Source of the DNA: Acholoe squamosa
Lineage: Eukaryota; Annelida; Polychaeta; Phyllodocida; Polynoidae
Assembly (NCBI GenBank): GCA_949317995.1
Contig: OX439038.1
Span: 62,950,813-63,014,812, forward strand
Direction: 5' to 3'
DNA: 64,000 bases
Positions 1 through 13,400 of this stretch are shown in pieces. A program made the translations under genes and the position numbers. The notes under the pieces were generated by a model that did no database searches, was not told the DNA's origin, and worked only from the letters and a program-made list of their open reading frames with translations. Within the stretch, counting starts at the first letter, position 1. The number at the start of each line of letters is the position of its first letter.

Positions 1-1329
1 CATTCAAAGGCCTTCTCCGCATAAGGCTCTATCTTGTTGCTGACAAAAGTGAACGTGAAGGGAAATGCACTGTCAGCAAGACGACAGTTTTCAGCAAACA
101 GTGCTGTCAAATACAGGCAGGCTACTGTCAACACTGCAGCCCCTTAACTGTCAACACCAAGTAACCCTGGATAATATAGGGGATCAGGGGGATACCTCAT
201 TCCAGGGCATACTTCAATATGGACACATGAATACTCCCCCCTATAGTTGGACGGCTTAGTGTTGTCTCACAGTTAGCTTAACTCCATGGACCCATGCATA
301 GAATAAGGATAAATTTTCCATTAGGGGGGTGACTAAGTTAGTCATCTTGTGACGAGATATGGTATTCCATCCATTTGTAAGGCAGGGACGATGCATTATA
401 TTAGGGGGAAATAGTATAGTCTGTAATATGGAGTATAATTATATACCTGCCAGATATTAAGCAGATTCCAATCCCCGTCTGTAGGATGTACAGTTTTTAA
501 TTCCAGTCCTGAGGATGGTGCTCGTTCATCTGTACATTATCTTATCATGAGTAAAACATTGTTACAATGATGCTGGCTGGGATTGAAGAATCTGTCCCTT
601 GTCTTCATACACAATGATGGATAATGCTATTTCTACTACCAGGCGTAGGGACACGACGATTTTATCAACTTTATTGATACATATGTATTACCATGAACAG
701 ATATACAGAACCAATCATCAGGACAATTTTCTTTTTTCATTTTATGTTTCCTTATCTCTGTGCCAAAAAGCAAATCTAATTATCATCTCATTGAATATTG
801 TAGTCTCTGGTACTGCAATGTCTATTTGGTCTACTCTCGTGTTTTGGTTGGGCAATGAGCTGAGCAGATCAGTGGTTAGTCCTGACCTGCTCTTTATGTA
901 ATCCAGCCCATGGGTCTTCTGCGATTCCTCCGAGGTGTTTAGCTTGCAAAGTAAAGAAGTCTCTCTTACCCAAAGCTTACAAGTGGTTCCATAGGGATGC
1001 AGGGATCAGTCCTCGTACTCTGAATGATGTATGGGCTTCAAATGGCCATTAGGCCCACAACTCCCTGGTCCATAGCATAATAGACACTTAGACTGTATCA
1101 CAATAATATGGATATACATTCAACCCTTGCTTCCTCAGATATGGAAAATGCAAGAAAAAAATGTCCGAGGAAGCATATTATCTGAAGGGTTAAATCCAAA
1201 TATAATAGAAAACAAAGCGGTAGTTCTATCTGTCTGAGATAATTAGGGATCTCAGGAATATATGAGGGTTGACTATATCATAGAATTATATGTTTGTTCA
1301 ACTATGACAGTAATTATGTCCTTTTTCAG
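1..1329. other. Intron of PPP1R16, no gene seen
   Basis: AT-rich sequence ending in a good acceptor at 1321-1329. No coding exon, RNA gene or long repeat was recognised; the ORFs here lack homology and start inside random sequence. Confidence 0.5.
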
Positions 1330-1454
1330 GAGTGACGCAAGAATTAATTGATGAAATGAGACTGTCGCGAGAAAAGCAGATGTTATCTGACTTGAAAATG
1401 TTGTCAGAAAAGAATGGCGATCTTGAGTTTCGCGATAGGAATGGTGCAACGCCG
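1330..1454 (+). CDS. PPP1R16: PPP1R16 exon: linker before ankyrin repeats 4-5
   Basis: Acceptor ctttttcag and donor gtaagt bound 125 nt, entered with a split Gly codon and left in phase 0. It encodes the linker between the two ankyrin blocks and the start of the next repeat (RNGATP). Confidence 0.85.
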
Positions 1455-4400
1455 GTAAGTAGCATCATCTTTTATCTTTCCTTTTTATTTGTCGTGCATA
1501 GCTGGCATAACCTCTCTTGCTCTGTCTATAAAGACAATAAGCATAGCCTGGAGACTAAGTTAATTGTCTTTATCAGTACCAAATTTTAAAGATATCCTTC
1601 GATATGATAGCTGTATATGGACATTGTCACAAATGAACCTACATATTTAAACTTGCCTTTTTGGTAAAACTGTGTATCCAGTGGCTTGAGTTGTGTTTCA
1701 CATGCCATATACTACTTACTCATTGGTAGGTAGGGGTGACGCTGCATTGCCGCCATACATATGCCATATTTACATTCACAAGTAGGGTGGACCTCTCACT
1801 GTAGCTCCTCTTTTCGGCAAAGGGACCTAGATGTTGTTACCGCCACCAATATGGTCTAGTAGCATATGGATCACAGTGGTCAAAAATCCATATGGCTGCC
1901 CTATTGTTGATATACTGCATACACTTGGGTCTTTCCCCTTTACATAACAACATCTATACTGAAGGGATGAGCTTTGACACAAACTATGTTGTACACTGAT
2001 GGGCATCTGAGTTTTAAATGTCGGAAATAGAGTGTGGATTGTGGTCCTCGATCTTCACAGCAGGACGAAGGTGAAGATTCCAATCTCAGTGCATTTAAAA
2101 TGAATGAGAGCCTCAATATAAAGAATGCCATCATCTCCTCTATGAATGTATGTATCTGTCTAGATAGATCTATCGATATAAATAAGTAGAGAGCCAGCGA
2201 CTTCCCAAATGTCCGCATGGTTGCACTACATGCATTCCCTTAGAGATTGTTTATCAAATAGCCTTTAGGCTTTTTGTATTACAAAAAGCAATAGATTGGA
2301 AAAGGGTTAAAGGAGTTAAAGAGCATCCAAACAGATAATGGCCCTATGCCTCCAAGCAGTAAGGGAGTGATCATTTTTTTAAGAACGGGGGGGGGGGTTT
2401 GTGCGTGGACACGCGCAAAAAGAAATCTCTAGGGGTAAATTTTTCTTTGAGAGCCGCCCCCCTGAAGGGCTGAAAAATTGCATGTGAATGCACCCTTTTA
2501 ACCTATAGTAACGTGTTTTTTTTGTTGCTGAAAACAGGTGAAATTATTTTGACCCCCCTGGTCAAGGGGTTGAAAAATTCTGCCCCCCCCCGCCCACCGG
2601 TCAAGGGGTCGAAAAAAATCTGGCCCCCATGTTGTTAAAAAATGATCACTCCCTAAGGACAGTAACTAACCCGCTTCCCATTGCCCTGTGTTAGACAGAC
2701 CCTTCCTGTCCTATTACCTAGATTAAAAGCATTGTTCATTTAGCCAATTATAAGCTTGATTACCTCACAGGAAGCTTCTGGGTAATTGGTAATGAATTTG
2801 TGCTTTATAATCGACTTTTTTGTCAATGGTATTCCTTTGTTCCTCGTTAAGTTCAATTGATGTTTTATTGATGGTGTTTGTTAATCGGCTATGTGAGAAA
2901 GAAGGAAAATGTCGAAATTGCTTGTCGCTGGACTTTTATTTATTGTTAATTAATTCAAGATGTTTTTGTTAACTACTGTTATCTGGCTTTTCCATGACTA
3001 ACCTTAAAATATGCCTTTAGGGAAAACTCCCTTAAATAGTCATCTTTACTATTGAGTGAGAGGAATCGGCGTTCTCTTATTATGGGTGCCTCATTACCAA
3101 TTCTCAGAATGTGGAACTTGGATTGTGTAACTGGAATGAAATTGTATTCTCTGTACTCAGTGGTGCCACCCCATGGCCAGGTATTGTACTAGTGCATTCA
3201 AGGAGATCGGGGGGGGGGGGGTAGCTGGCGATCTGCTGCAACTCCCATACTCGTACTACAGTAGGTGCCCAGCTAAGGGAGGGGGTTGTTGCCCACTCAA
3301 CTCCACTCATGCAGAACAGTCCCAACAGGTCTCTATTTATATCCCTATCCAGCTGCACTGGGGTGGGCTGTGACATCTATAAACATACTGCTATATATGG
3401 AGCTGTCTTTAGACATAAGGTGTAGTAGATGGAGGGTGAGGTAAGGGATTGTATTTGGTACAGGCAGACACAGTATAGGGAACAGAGCCATTGCTAGTAC
3501 CAAACAAATTAGCTAGGTGGCTCATGTAGTCGGGGGCTAGATCAGCAGTTTGCCTCTTTGTACAGTTAACTTTGGTTGGCCTTTCCTGATAGTCTATATG
3601 AAGCTATATTCTAAAAGTCTATACCTTTGGATAGCATATTCTTTTAACTTAAACAATATAAGCTTTATATAGACTTAGTACTTCAAATACAAGAGAAATT
3701 AAACTTTAAAAGTTTTCTCAGAGGGCACATATAATCAAGGCTGAGTAAAATCAAGTCATTGTCTCCTATCAGGCTAATCCCCTCCATTCACACCTAAAAC
3801 AATGGACAGGTACTCAAGGTGATTAAGATAGAGGCAGAGACAGTTTATTAGTCTTATCTATTCCCATTGTTTTCTTTGAGTGGAGGGCAAGATAAGAGAT
3901 TACCCACAATCCTCCGTCAGATCCAAGATGGCCATCGGGGGGGGGGGGGCAGTTACTTAACTAATTTCAAGATGGACACCTCCATACAGGAATGGCTCTG
4001 TTCCCTATATGAAACAAGTCGGGGTGTGGCACCTAAAAGAAGACTGCAATATTTGGAACAGTATGTGACTATAGTAGGCCTATACTGGCTATAGAATAGA
4101 AGTTTGCCCCGCAGGGCTACGAATCTGTAATAGAATATAAGCTTTCCTTGTAAAGCTATAAATTAAAGTCAATATGAATTTCAGAGTCTTCTATTCTATC
4201 CTAGATAGGTGGCCCTGGGAGGAAGCTACATTTTTACTTTAGGCCTAAAAAAAAAAAAGAAGTTGTGTTCAGGTATCCCGACCTACCCTATTTTTTTGGC
4301 CCGACCTTAATTTTTTTTTTTTTTTAGAAATTTTTGGTAAATATGACCCAAAATTTAAAAAAAAAAATGTGAAAAAAGTCAATATATAGGCATGTTTGGT

Positions 4401-7400
4401 ATCAAATTAAAGCCCACGGTCTCACAAATGCTACGAGCTTGAAATAACCAACATTTTTTATAGTTTTTTAAGTTGGTTAATCTTTTGAACCATGTTTGAT
4501 ATCATTTTGGCAGTTTTCGGCACTTATAAAAAAAAAAAAAATTGGACCTCCCTACCCTAATTTTTTGGGCTATGTTACCTGAACACAAGAATTTTTTTAG
4601 GCCTTACAGTGGCATATATAGTATTTATATTTCTGGTCTCTAACCATGACCTGTATAGGCATACTGCAGGCATAATGTTCTTCCCAATATATCATATAGG
4701 AGCGTGCCATAGGAACTACACACAGAATAGTGTTGTGTACTGTTACAGTTGGCTAGGGCTACTGAATAAAGGGATATTCCCATTTATTCACTAGGTAAAG
4801 GGAATATTTCCATTTATTCAGTAGAAAGTGGAGCCAACTTATCCTTTTATTCTACTCAACTGAATAAAGAAAAAAAAAACAGAATGCTATTCCATATAGA
4901 TTAGAAGGTAATAAATGGTTAGAAGAATGAAACACCTTTATGGGCCTACTGGAGTGACATGCTCTTTCCTTTATAGGAGTCTGTTTTTAGGTGCCACACC
5001 CCTACCTTTATAGGACTATGTGCTTTATTTGCTCTTTCCTATATAGGAGTCTGGTTTTAGGTGCCACTCCCGACCTTTATATGCCGACTGGAGTTATTTG
5101 CTCTTTCCTATATAGGAATATGTTTATAGGTGCCAACAGGAGAAGGAATCAAACTGCTCTTCTACATCACTAAATGAAGCTCAATATTCCTTTTATTTAG
5201 TTGTGGAATGAACCGTAGTTCTGTTCTTCAAAATCACTAGATACAGTCTGATTTTGACCAAACCACTATGGGTGTAGGCCTCTTAGCTGACCTTATAATA
5301 GTTTTTAGGTGCCACACTGCACTCCCACTCAGTCTATCATGCATTGGTCCACCCCCTCCCTTCTCTCTGTTAAGAACGGAGCATAGCCACCTTTCATACT
5401 AATATAATTTGAAATTGATAAAATATTTATTCATAGCCCTGCGGGGTAAGCTTCTATTCTATTCCTATTTCAGCACGATGTCAGTGTCCTTCTTACCCCT
5501 GAAGGCTAGGCCCGTGGGGCAAGCTTCTATTCTATTCCTGAAGGCTAGCCCTGTAGGGCAGGCTTCTATGGAGAGAGCGAGGGTCTGCATTTAGATGCCA
5601 TAGACAAAACAGGGTAGGCCCACTAGCTGTATGATCTACCCTATATCAGTCTATACTAGGTGCCTCACCCCGACCTGGAAAAGCTTACTGCATGTATGAT
5701 TGTGCTCTTCCCTACATTGAACTCTGTTTTGGGTGACACACTCTGACCTGTATAATGTCTACTGGAGTTGAATACTATTATATACTGAATAAAGGGAATA
5801 TTCCTGTTAATGTAGATTCAAATTTTCCTTTCATTCCTCAACTGAATATAGGGCAATACATTCTAGTCTATACAATTAGATACCACACAATGACCTGCAT
5901 ATGCTTACTTTAGTCCTGTGCTCGTTCCTATATGGGCCAAATTTTTGAATGTGGTACTTTTGGCCCTGACAAAGCAAAAACAGTGAAACTCAAAATAAGT
6001 TAAAACAACTTTACTACATTCAAGGGGCAATGTCTTGGCTATGTAAAAACACCTGACATACGCAGCAACTCCTAGCGGGTCTGTTTTTATAAGCGTTCAA
6101 AGATAATCTGTTGTAATTTGTGTTACTCCCTGCTCAAAATTCAGATACCAACTGGATATACCTCTTAACTATATCATAATGACTCCTAAATCCATTTACA
6201 ACATCTACTAGTAAGTATGTATCATGATTCAAAAAATCAATATGTTCCTTTAAGAACTTTCCAAGATATTGGATAATGAACTTTTGTAATTGACTGATTT
6301 TTCTGAGAATTTTTTTCTAAAACCCCAATTTTCATCTAGCTTTGTCAAAAGTTGTCAAATAATCACCAACATTCATCCATATTAACTTCAATATGCATAC
6401 TTTAATATGCAACTACCATCTGTTCCATATCTAGCAGTAGTTTGTGATAGAACTGGTCACAAGTTGGACCACAATTTGACTTTTTTGAGCAGGGAGTAAC
6501 ACATTACTCCCTGCTCAAAATTGATTTCATCCCCCAAATAGCACAAAGTGCAAATTATGTACACAAATCTACATAAATAGGTTAGGAGGACTCCATAACA
6601 AGCAAATGAAACAGTAGTAGGTGGAGTTTGATGGATATTCCTAAAAGAAATTAAAACATGTTCCTATCAGGTGTTACTCTCTGCTAAAAATTCAAATTCC
6701 CCCATTGATTGGGTTAGTGGGGCTAAATAACTGCATGTAGGTAACATATAACACATTTTTTGAATAAGTGAGGGGTACATCTATCATAAAAGCCACAAAA
6801 AACAGTAATCTTTACAATATTAGGGACATGAGATGTGAAAAAGTGGGATAAATCTTTAGGTCCAATGCAGATTTTTGGAATTTCCACACTCAAACAGACA
6901 CTTAAAGTATTAGGATCATAACCAAATACTGCAGGAAGATGCAGGAGTGTATAATCTATCAGAAGGATATCATAAGTACACATTTTGATAACTGACAGAC
7001 AGGAGAGTGAGTTTTAGCAGCAGAATCTATTTTTTAACAGGGAGTAACACACATAGGGCTCGGGCAGGCGACATGCTTCAACCCCATATAACGCCCAGTC
7101 ATTTAGAAATAATGGCAAAATTTCACCACTTGCCGACAGACAACATCAGTCTTTGTCAAAATAAAAGCATTTGGACCCCAACAAAGCATATCAACATGTG
7201 CCCTACACCTTCGTACATCTTATAAAGGTGAATTTTTGGCTGATCCCTTACCTTTCTTTTGCTTTAGGAATAACAATTGTCAGTAAAATTGGACAGAAAG
7301 AGGATCAAACAATAGGTAGAAGTGTCCTTGTTGTGATTAGAAAAGACCCGTATGGATGCGCCATGCGAGGGACGACAGAGATGTAATCTAGTTTAGAGCG

Positions 7401-10400
7401 AAAGTACTTAGAATTTTGAGCAGAGGGTAACATCCAATCATATTTTATGGTCTACAAATGGCACAAACAGTCAATATGGAACCAATTTTTGTTCATGATT
7501 AATTAGGAGGTGCCAATACAATATGCAAAGCAAAGATTTACTGTATGGAAGCAGTAGAATTTGATTCATTAACCAAAATGTTAAATGTTACTCCCTGCTC
7601 AAAAATGTGTATGCCAATACACTTTAGGGCCAGGACTAAAAGAAAATGGGTGTGGCCGCAATTTTTTTACACCATATAAACCCCTTAAATGTCCCTCAAA
7701 ATTAGGTGCAGCATGGATAGTAGAAACAGAATATTTCATTGGTATTTTGAGAAGTTTTATTTTTGAGCAGGGAGTACAATAATGCTACCTTTATTCAGTA
7801 TGAAGGGGAGAAAAAAAATCTACCATGTACATCAGGTTAAAATCTCAGAGTTAACATATGTATTGAATTCCAAAAGTGATTTTAGGTGTGTTGTATAGTA
7901 TAAGCGACATGTGGGGGTGTGTGAAAATTGTATTTTCTCAGCATAATACACACTTTTGGTCATTTTTCAACTCTGTAGACCCATAACTCAAAAAGATTAT
8001 GGTCTGATTCGCTAAAGTTTACTCTCATTTGAAAGCTTAGGATGTTTTCTCTTGAATGAAACCAAAAAATGCCAGGCTAGTGCACAGGCTTTGACCCTAT
8101 TGGTAGGTAAAGCTTAAAAACCCTGTAAAATGCTAAAAGTACCATTTTCAAAAATTTGAATAGCCTGTTTCTAGGTGTTATACCCGGTTCTGTATAGGCC
8201 TACTGTTGTAATATTGTCTTCCCTATATAGAAGTGTCCCTTTAGATACCACACCACTGCCTGTATAGGCTTACATAAGCCTTGTGCTCGTCCCTATATAT
8301 ATACAGTCTGTTTTTAGGTGCCATACCCTGTCCTGTATATGAGTACTTCTTACTCCCCTGCCAGCCACTGTTAGCCTCACCCACCCCTGCCTAAGTGGCT
8401 ATTCTTACCTACCCACCCACACCTCGTGCAGGGTGGGTGGGTGTGCCTGGGTACATGAGGCAGTATGGGGGGGGGGCTAAGTGCAGGGGTTGTACCTAAC
8501 CTATCAGACCCTGTCCGTTTCATATCAACTATCCCAATTTTACTTACACCCTACCCTCCAATGCTATAAACCCCATTGGAGCACCGCAGGTCGTCAATGA
8601 GGCACCCATTATAAGAGAACGCCGAGAAATCTTGAAATTCCCTACATCGATCTAACATATGAAAGAAAAAATATATTTCATTCGTGTGAAAATCTGTGAA
8701 CTATTATTAACCATTTGTTTGCATAGGAAATAGACCTATTATCGAAAATGCCTCCCGTCCCTCACCCGAATATCCTGATCAGAATAATTAATCTGTTTAT
8801 CCCTAGAAAAAAATCGTTCAAAAGGATTACCCATCTTAATGGCGGTCGACCAGACTGATCCTGTTTTGTCCCTGGATGTTATTTAACAAAAATCATTAAA
8901 ACGATACAATGTTTTGAGGTCTCAGATCAGTTCTCGTGACTCAGTTGATTTTTACCTTTTAAAATCAACGAGTTTGGTAGAGTTATGGCTAATATCATAT
9001 AGAAAGGTTGGCAGTTCCAGCTTTAATAGTACACTACGTGTTCTTCTATTGAAGAAGGTTTCTTGGATCGTACCCTCTCATGATGTGACCTCGCCACATA
9101 CTATAGGGTAGCTGATTTCCACTGATGGAGAGCTCAGTATAAAACAGTCCCTTTAAGAATTGATAAACACTGAATACATCAACGATCTGGCGAGTATCTT
9201 GCCTGCATTGCATTGATAAGGACATCTTGCGAACGCTTAAGTATCGTGAGGTCGGCATGAGTCATGAATGAGTTCGCATTCGTGTATCATGTAAGGGTTA
9301 AGTGCAGTTAAATGCCCTCAAAGGGTTGAAAGAGGGCTTTGGGTGGCACCACAGGGCTTTGGGTGGCACCACACTGTGCCTTTGTCGATCAGTCTGCACA
9401 AGACAGGAAGCAACTGCCAACATATTCTAAGGGAGGCGATGGAAAGCTCCCATCAGTCTCCGACTTCCATTTCCTAACTAAGAGGATGATACATGTATAT
9501 AGGCCTTATCGGATGTGTCAGACCAGAAATTAGGATTTCTTTTAATCAAGCACTATGTCGCCTTTATGCTTCTTCATAGATAATTCAGCTTTAATCTAGT
9601 GAATTCCAGTCTTACTACAGTGGGGAATGTTAGGAATAGAGAAGTAATTAACTTTTTGATCTTTAGGTCCCATCTGGTATAAAAGAACACATGAAGTAGG
9701 CAAGATGCTAACAAAGGCAATATGATCGCCTTTGATGGAGCCACATACCTTGATTTGATATATTCGGAAGGGCTAGATTTTTTTTTTCCATTGAAGTGTG
9801 TCTCTAGCATGACTCATGTATTTAACATGTAGTGATGGATCCATCATTTTGAAAAGAAGGGGACACGTCCCTTGTTAAGCCCTCAGCCTTGGCCAAAGCT
9901 TAAGGCCTAAAAAGAGGCAAATAAACCCTTAACTAAGGACACAAACCATGTACGCCCCGTCTAAACTAGCCAGTATAACCTTTGTTAATTAACTGCTATA
10001 TATAGTGTAACTGTGTGGCAGGTGAAATGGCTTCTCTGTGTTCTTCTCCAGCTTCACATAGCAGCAGCTAATGGCTACATACAGGTGGTAGAGTTCCTGC
10101 TGGACCAACACGTCAACCTGGACATACGTGATGACGACTCCTGGCAACCTATCCACGCCGCCGCCTGCTGGGGACAGGTGAGTTCATTATCCAGCCAAGG
10201 GCCGCTATTACAGGAGTGCAGCATGCCCATTGGTCGTCATGATGCACCAATGAAGTTCTTTCGAGTCTGCTTGCCAGCACTTCAGTGGAGCATCATGGCG
10301 ACCCTCTGGGAGTATATCAACCCTGTAGAGCCTTTGTGATGCCTGGATATAGCCTTGGTGAGTCACTCATTAGGGCTGCAGTCTTGTATCATGGCAACCA

Positions 10401-13400
10401 ATGGGCATGATGCATCAATGCATTAGCAGGCATTAAAGTTAAGCCTGTAAGGACTGTATCATGCCTAAAGGTCCTTGTTCATTGGACGCTCTAATGCAGA
10501 GCTAATGTGTCACTAGTACTGCATTAGGCCAAATAAAAAAAAATGTTTGTTTCCAGTAACCCGACCGACCCTAGCAAAACAGGGGGGAAAGTTTTTTTGT
10601 GATTTTGAAGAGTTTTGTCTCATTTTTTCATACTTTAAAGAAATTACTTTTTGAGGATTTTTCCTGTATCCTCTTCGTGTTCTTTCCCTCTCTCACAGTT
10701 GTCATTTTCCTATCATTATGTCACAATGAAATCAAAGAATTTGATACATGCCCTTACATTTCCTATATAAATGTAAAAAAAAAATTAAAAAAAAAAAATC
10801 CGACCTACAGACCCTAGCTCTTTGAGCTAATTGGCCCAGCCCCTGCTGGGTCATTGGAGGTGGGTTTTCAACATTTTTGGTCGATCAAAATGGCCAACTT
10901 TAAGTGGGAATTTCTTATACAATTTTACCTTCTTTCTCACGAAAACGAGGCTCCATTGCATAGCATTGTGCGATAGATTTTCGCGATAGACATAACACAT
11001 GGGCTCCTATGGGAATTGTCCAATTAAGACGCTGTTTTTCAGTAGGTAAGTCTGGAAGACCATCCATATAACGCGATAGCTTGGTAAATTTTCGTATAAG
11101 ACCGTTTATATACCGACCCTGTAAACCAGACCGCCATAAGTTTGTTATGGCTATCTCATTTCCGGCAAGGCGAGTGTAGGAGTAGTATACATAGAGGACG
11201 CAGGCTGTTATGATTTCTATGTTTTAGCCTTACACCGGCTACTGCCTGCGCCCTCTGAGATACTATATATGTACCTTATGTACTAGTCTTTACACTATCC
11301 CTCCAGCCAGGACATCCTCTTGCAAGTTCGCACATGCGCGCAGAGTGACCAGTCGTCAGATTTTATTTTATAACAGTAAATTGAGGGGGTGTATTCAATT
11401 CAATTCGATTAATATTGCCAAACATGCATGGATTATATTCAAAAAGCCATTTATTTCAAGTTAAATCAATATTATCTATCATTTCTCCATCAAAAATGTG
11501 ACTTCCAGCATGGAGGGGTCGCGCATGTGCACGGAACATCAAAATACAAAATGGCGGACAGCGAGACGATCGCCTTACGGTGCTATCGAAACTGCTGGAT
11601 TATAACAAAATGGGAGGAGAATTACAGTCTCTCATGCATTTCTATGGTTAATATGGATCCTTTTTCAAGACCTGCTGATATTGTGCAATGCTTAACTCAC
11701 CAGGAGAGGAGTTATTCGCCAATGAAACATGCGAGTGATAAAGGGTGTATTCTCCATAGCCTTAAGCATTGAGTCTTCGACACACTGTCACTATAGTACC
11801 AGTCACCAATGGTAGGTCTTGGACGCTCCAACTAGCCCTGTCAGAATTGTTTATCTTTTCTTCCTATACATTGTACTTCAACTCATATGTGCCAAAACCT
11901 GGGCCATATGTGATGTATATCACACGTTATATTTTCTATGTTACTGGAAACACACCTTTTATTTTTCTTGGCCTAAGTCCATCACACTGGCCCTTTTGAG
12001 GGTGTATCAACCGTGTAGGGTCAGCATGATGTAGCACTCGTGAGTAGGCTCGATTCATGCATCATGATGACCAAAGGGCGTAATCAGGCATTTTCACTCA
12101 CTCTGCGGCCCTGTAGTGGTTAATCACTAAATTAAGGTTAATGAGTAACTCACATTAACGTGATTAAGTAACCTATTCGAAGAACTGAAATGAGGACAGG
12201 TATATACCTTACAAGGCTGAAAGGCACATTGAGTTTAGCAGAAGGCCCACTGTAATTCATTTAAAGTGGCTTTGCGATCCATCGACTACTGTTGGCTTCT
12301 AGACTGACTTTTTGTTATGCTTCCTCTCAATCTCCATTAAAGTTCTAGGGGACTGGCAGCAACAGTTTTCATTTCCTCACAACACTACTTTCCCGGAAAC
12401 AGCATTTGCATGATTTATTGAAAGTTGACGGGTCACTGGTGGATGCTGTGGCTATATGACCGTATGTAGGAACGCGCACGTAACAGCCCTGCTTTAACCA
12501 GTTAATGGCAGTTACCTGGAAATCCATTTGTACACTTGTTCTCTTTTGATGTATTGGCACGGACGAAAAGCAAGCTAAATGAAGGGAAAGATGTCTGCAC
12601 CTCGTTGCAACTGGTGGCACCACCATTTAATGGAGGTGAACGCTGGCACAGGGCCGCCATAGGCGGGCAGCAGTGGTGACGCTAACCATTTGCTTAAATT
12701 GTTGATTTCGATGCTTCCCATAGTCAGAATGCTTTCAAACTTTGCAAACAATTAGTTTAGTAATGGATAGTGACCCACTGAAAGTCTAGTAAAGATATTA
12801 TGAGTAAAACTGCCATTGATCATCTACGAAAGTTGGGTTGATGGTTGTGTGGGATCCGCAGGTCAAGGGTGCAATGGACTAATGATTTCAAAATTCATTT
12901 AATCAAAATCTACTCAGGGAAATAATTTCATGCTCACACATAATATCCGTTTGTATCTTTAGGTGACTCGCTGAAAGTCCCAAATAATTTGATGAAATAG
13001 TTAAAGAGAAAAATGATATTTCTTGCACCCTTATGATGTGCCAGGTAGATTGCCAATGGTTAGCGCTAGTTGTTATTCACCTCCAAAGTATGTCGGCCGT
13101 GGGTGCATGGTGGCAGCCCCTCTAAACAAATCATTACTTTTCGTCCAGACGAATCTCTCCTCATAGTTTTTATGACCATTTATGACGATAAGGCCTTAAC
13201 GGCACAATATGGGTACAACATGGGTACCGACCCAAAGATCGTTGGTAAACTCGCAGGAACCAGCAGAGCGTCCTGATTGGTCAATGGGTGGTCATATGAC
13301 TTCTTAATGCGGGCATGCATTCGCCGTGCCAGGGTGCCTTTAACAGAAGCCACAGAAGTTTTGGATGGCACAGGCTGTCTTCGGTGGTTAAAGGGGGGCT

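Larger units (their letters stand above)
3067..8624. mobile_element. 5.6-kb element bounded by about 30-bp terminal inverted repeats
   Basis: CGGCGTTCTCTTATTATGGG continuing to tgcctcat at 3067-3097 reappears inverted at 8596-8624, ending gagaacgccg, with one or two mismatches. Inside are a degenerate tandem array (aggtgccacacc units at about 4990-5760 and 8160-8340), one unit in the opposite orientation near 4020-4045, and nested foldbacks. No transposase ORF was recognised, so it is either non-autonomous or a chance pairing of two copies of a shorter repeat. Confidence 0.45.
1455..10051. other. Large PPP1R16 intron filled with repeats
   Basis: 8.6 kb without an exon. It holds inverted-repeat elements at 2361-2656, 3067-8624 and 4241-4604, a foldback cluster at 6121-7786 and a 23-bp tandem duplication near 9330-9370. 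The rest is AT-rich sequence with no recognised content. Confidence 0.6.

Noticed and set aside
11428-11772. 114-codon + strand ORF in a PPP1R16 intron
   Set aside because: No homology, no splice sites that connect it to the gene, and low-complexity neighbours; treated as chance.
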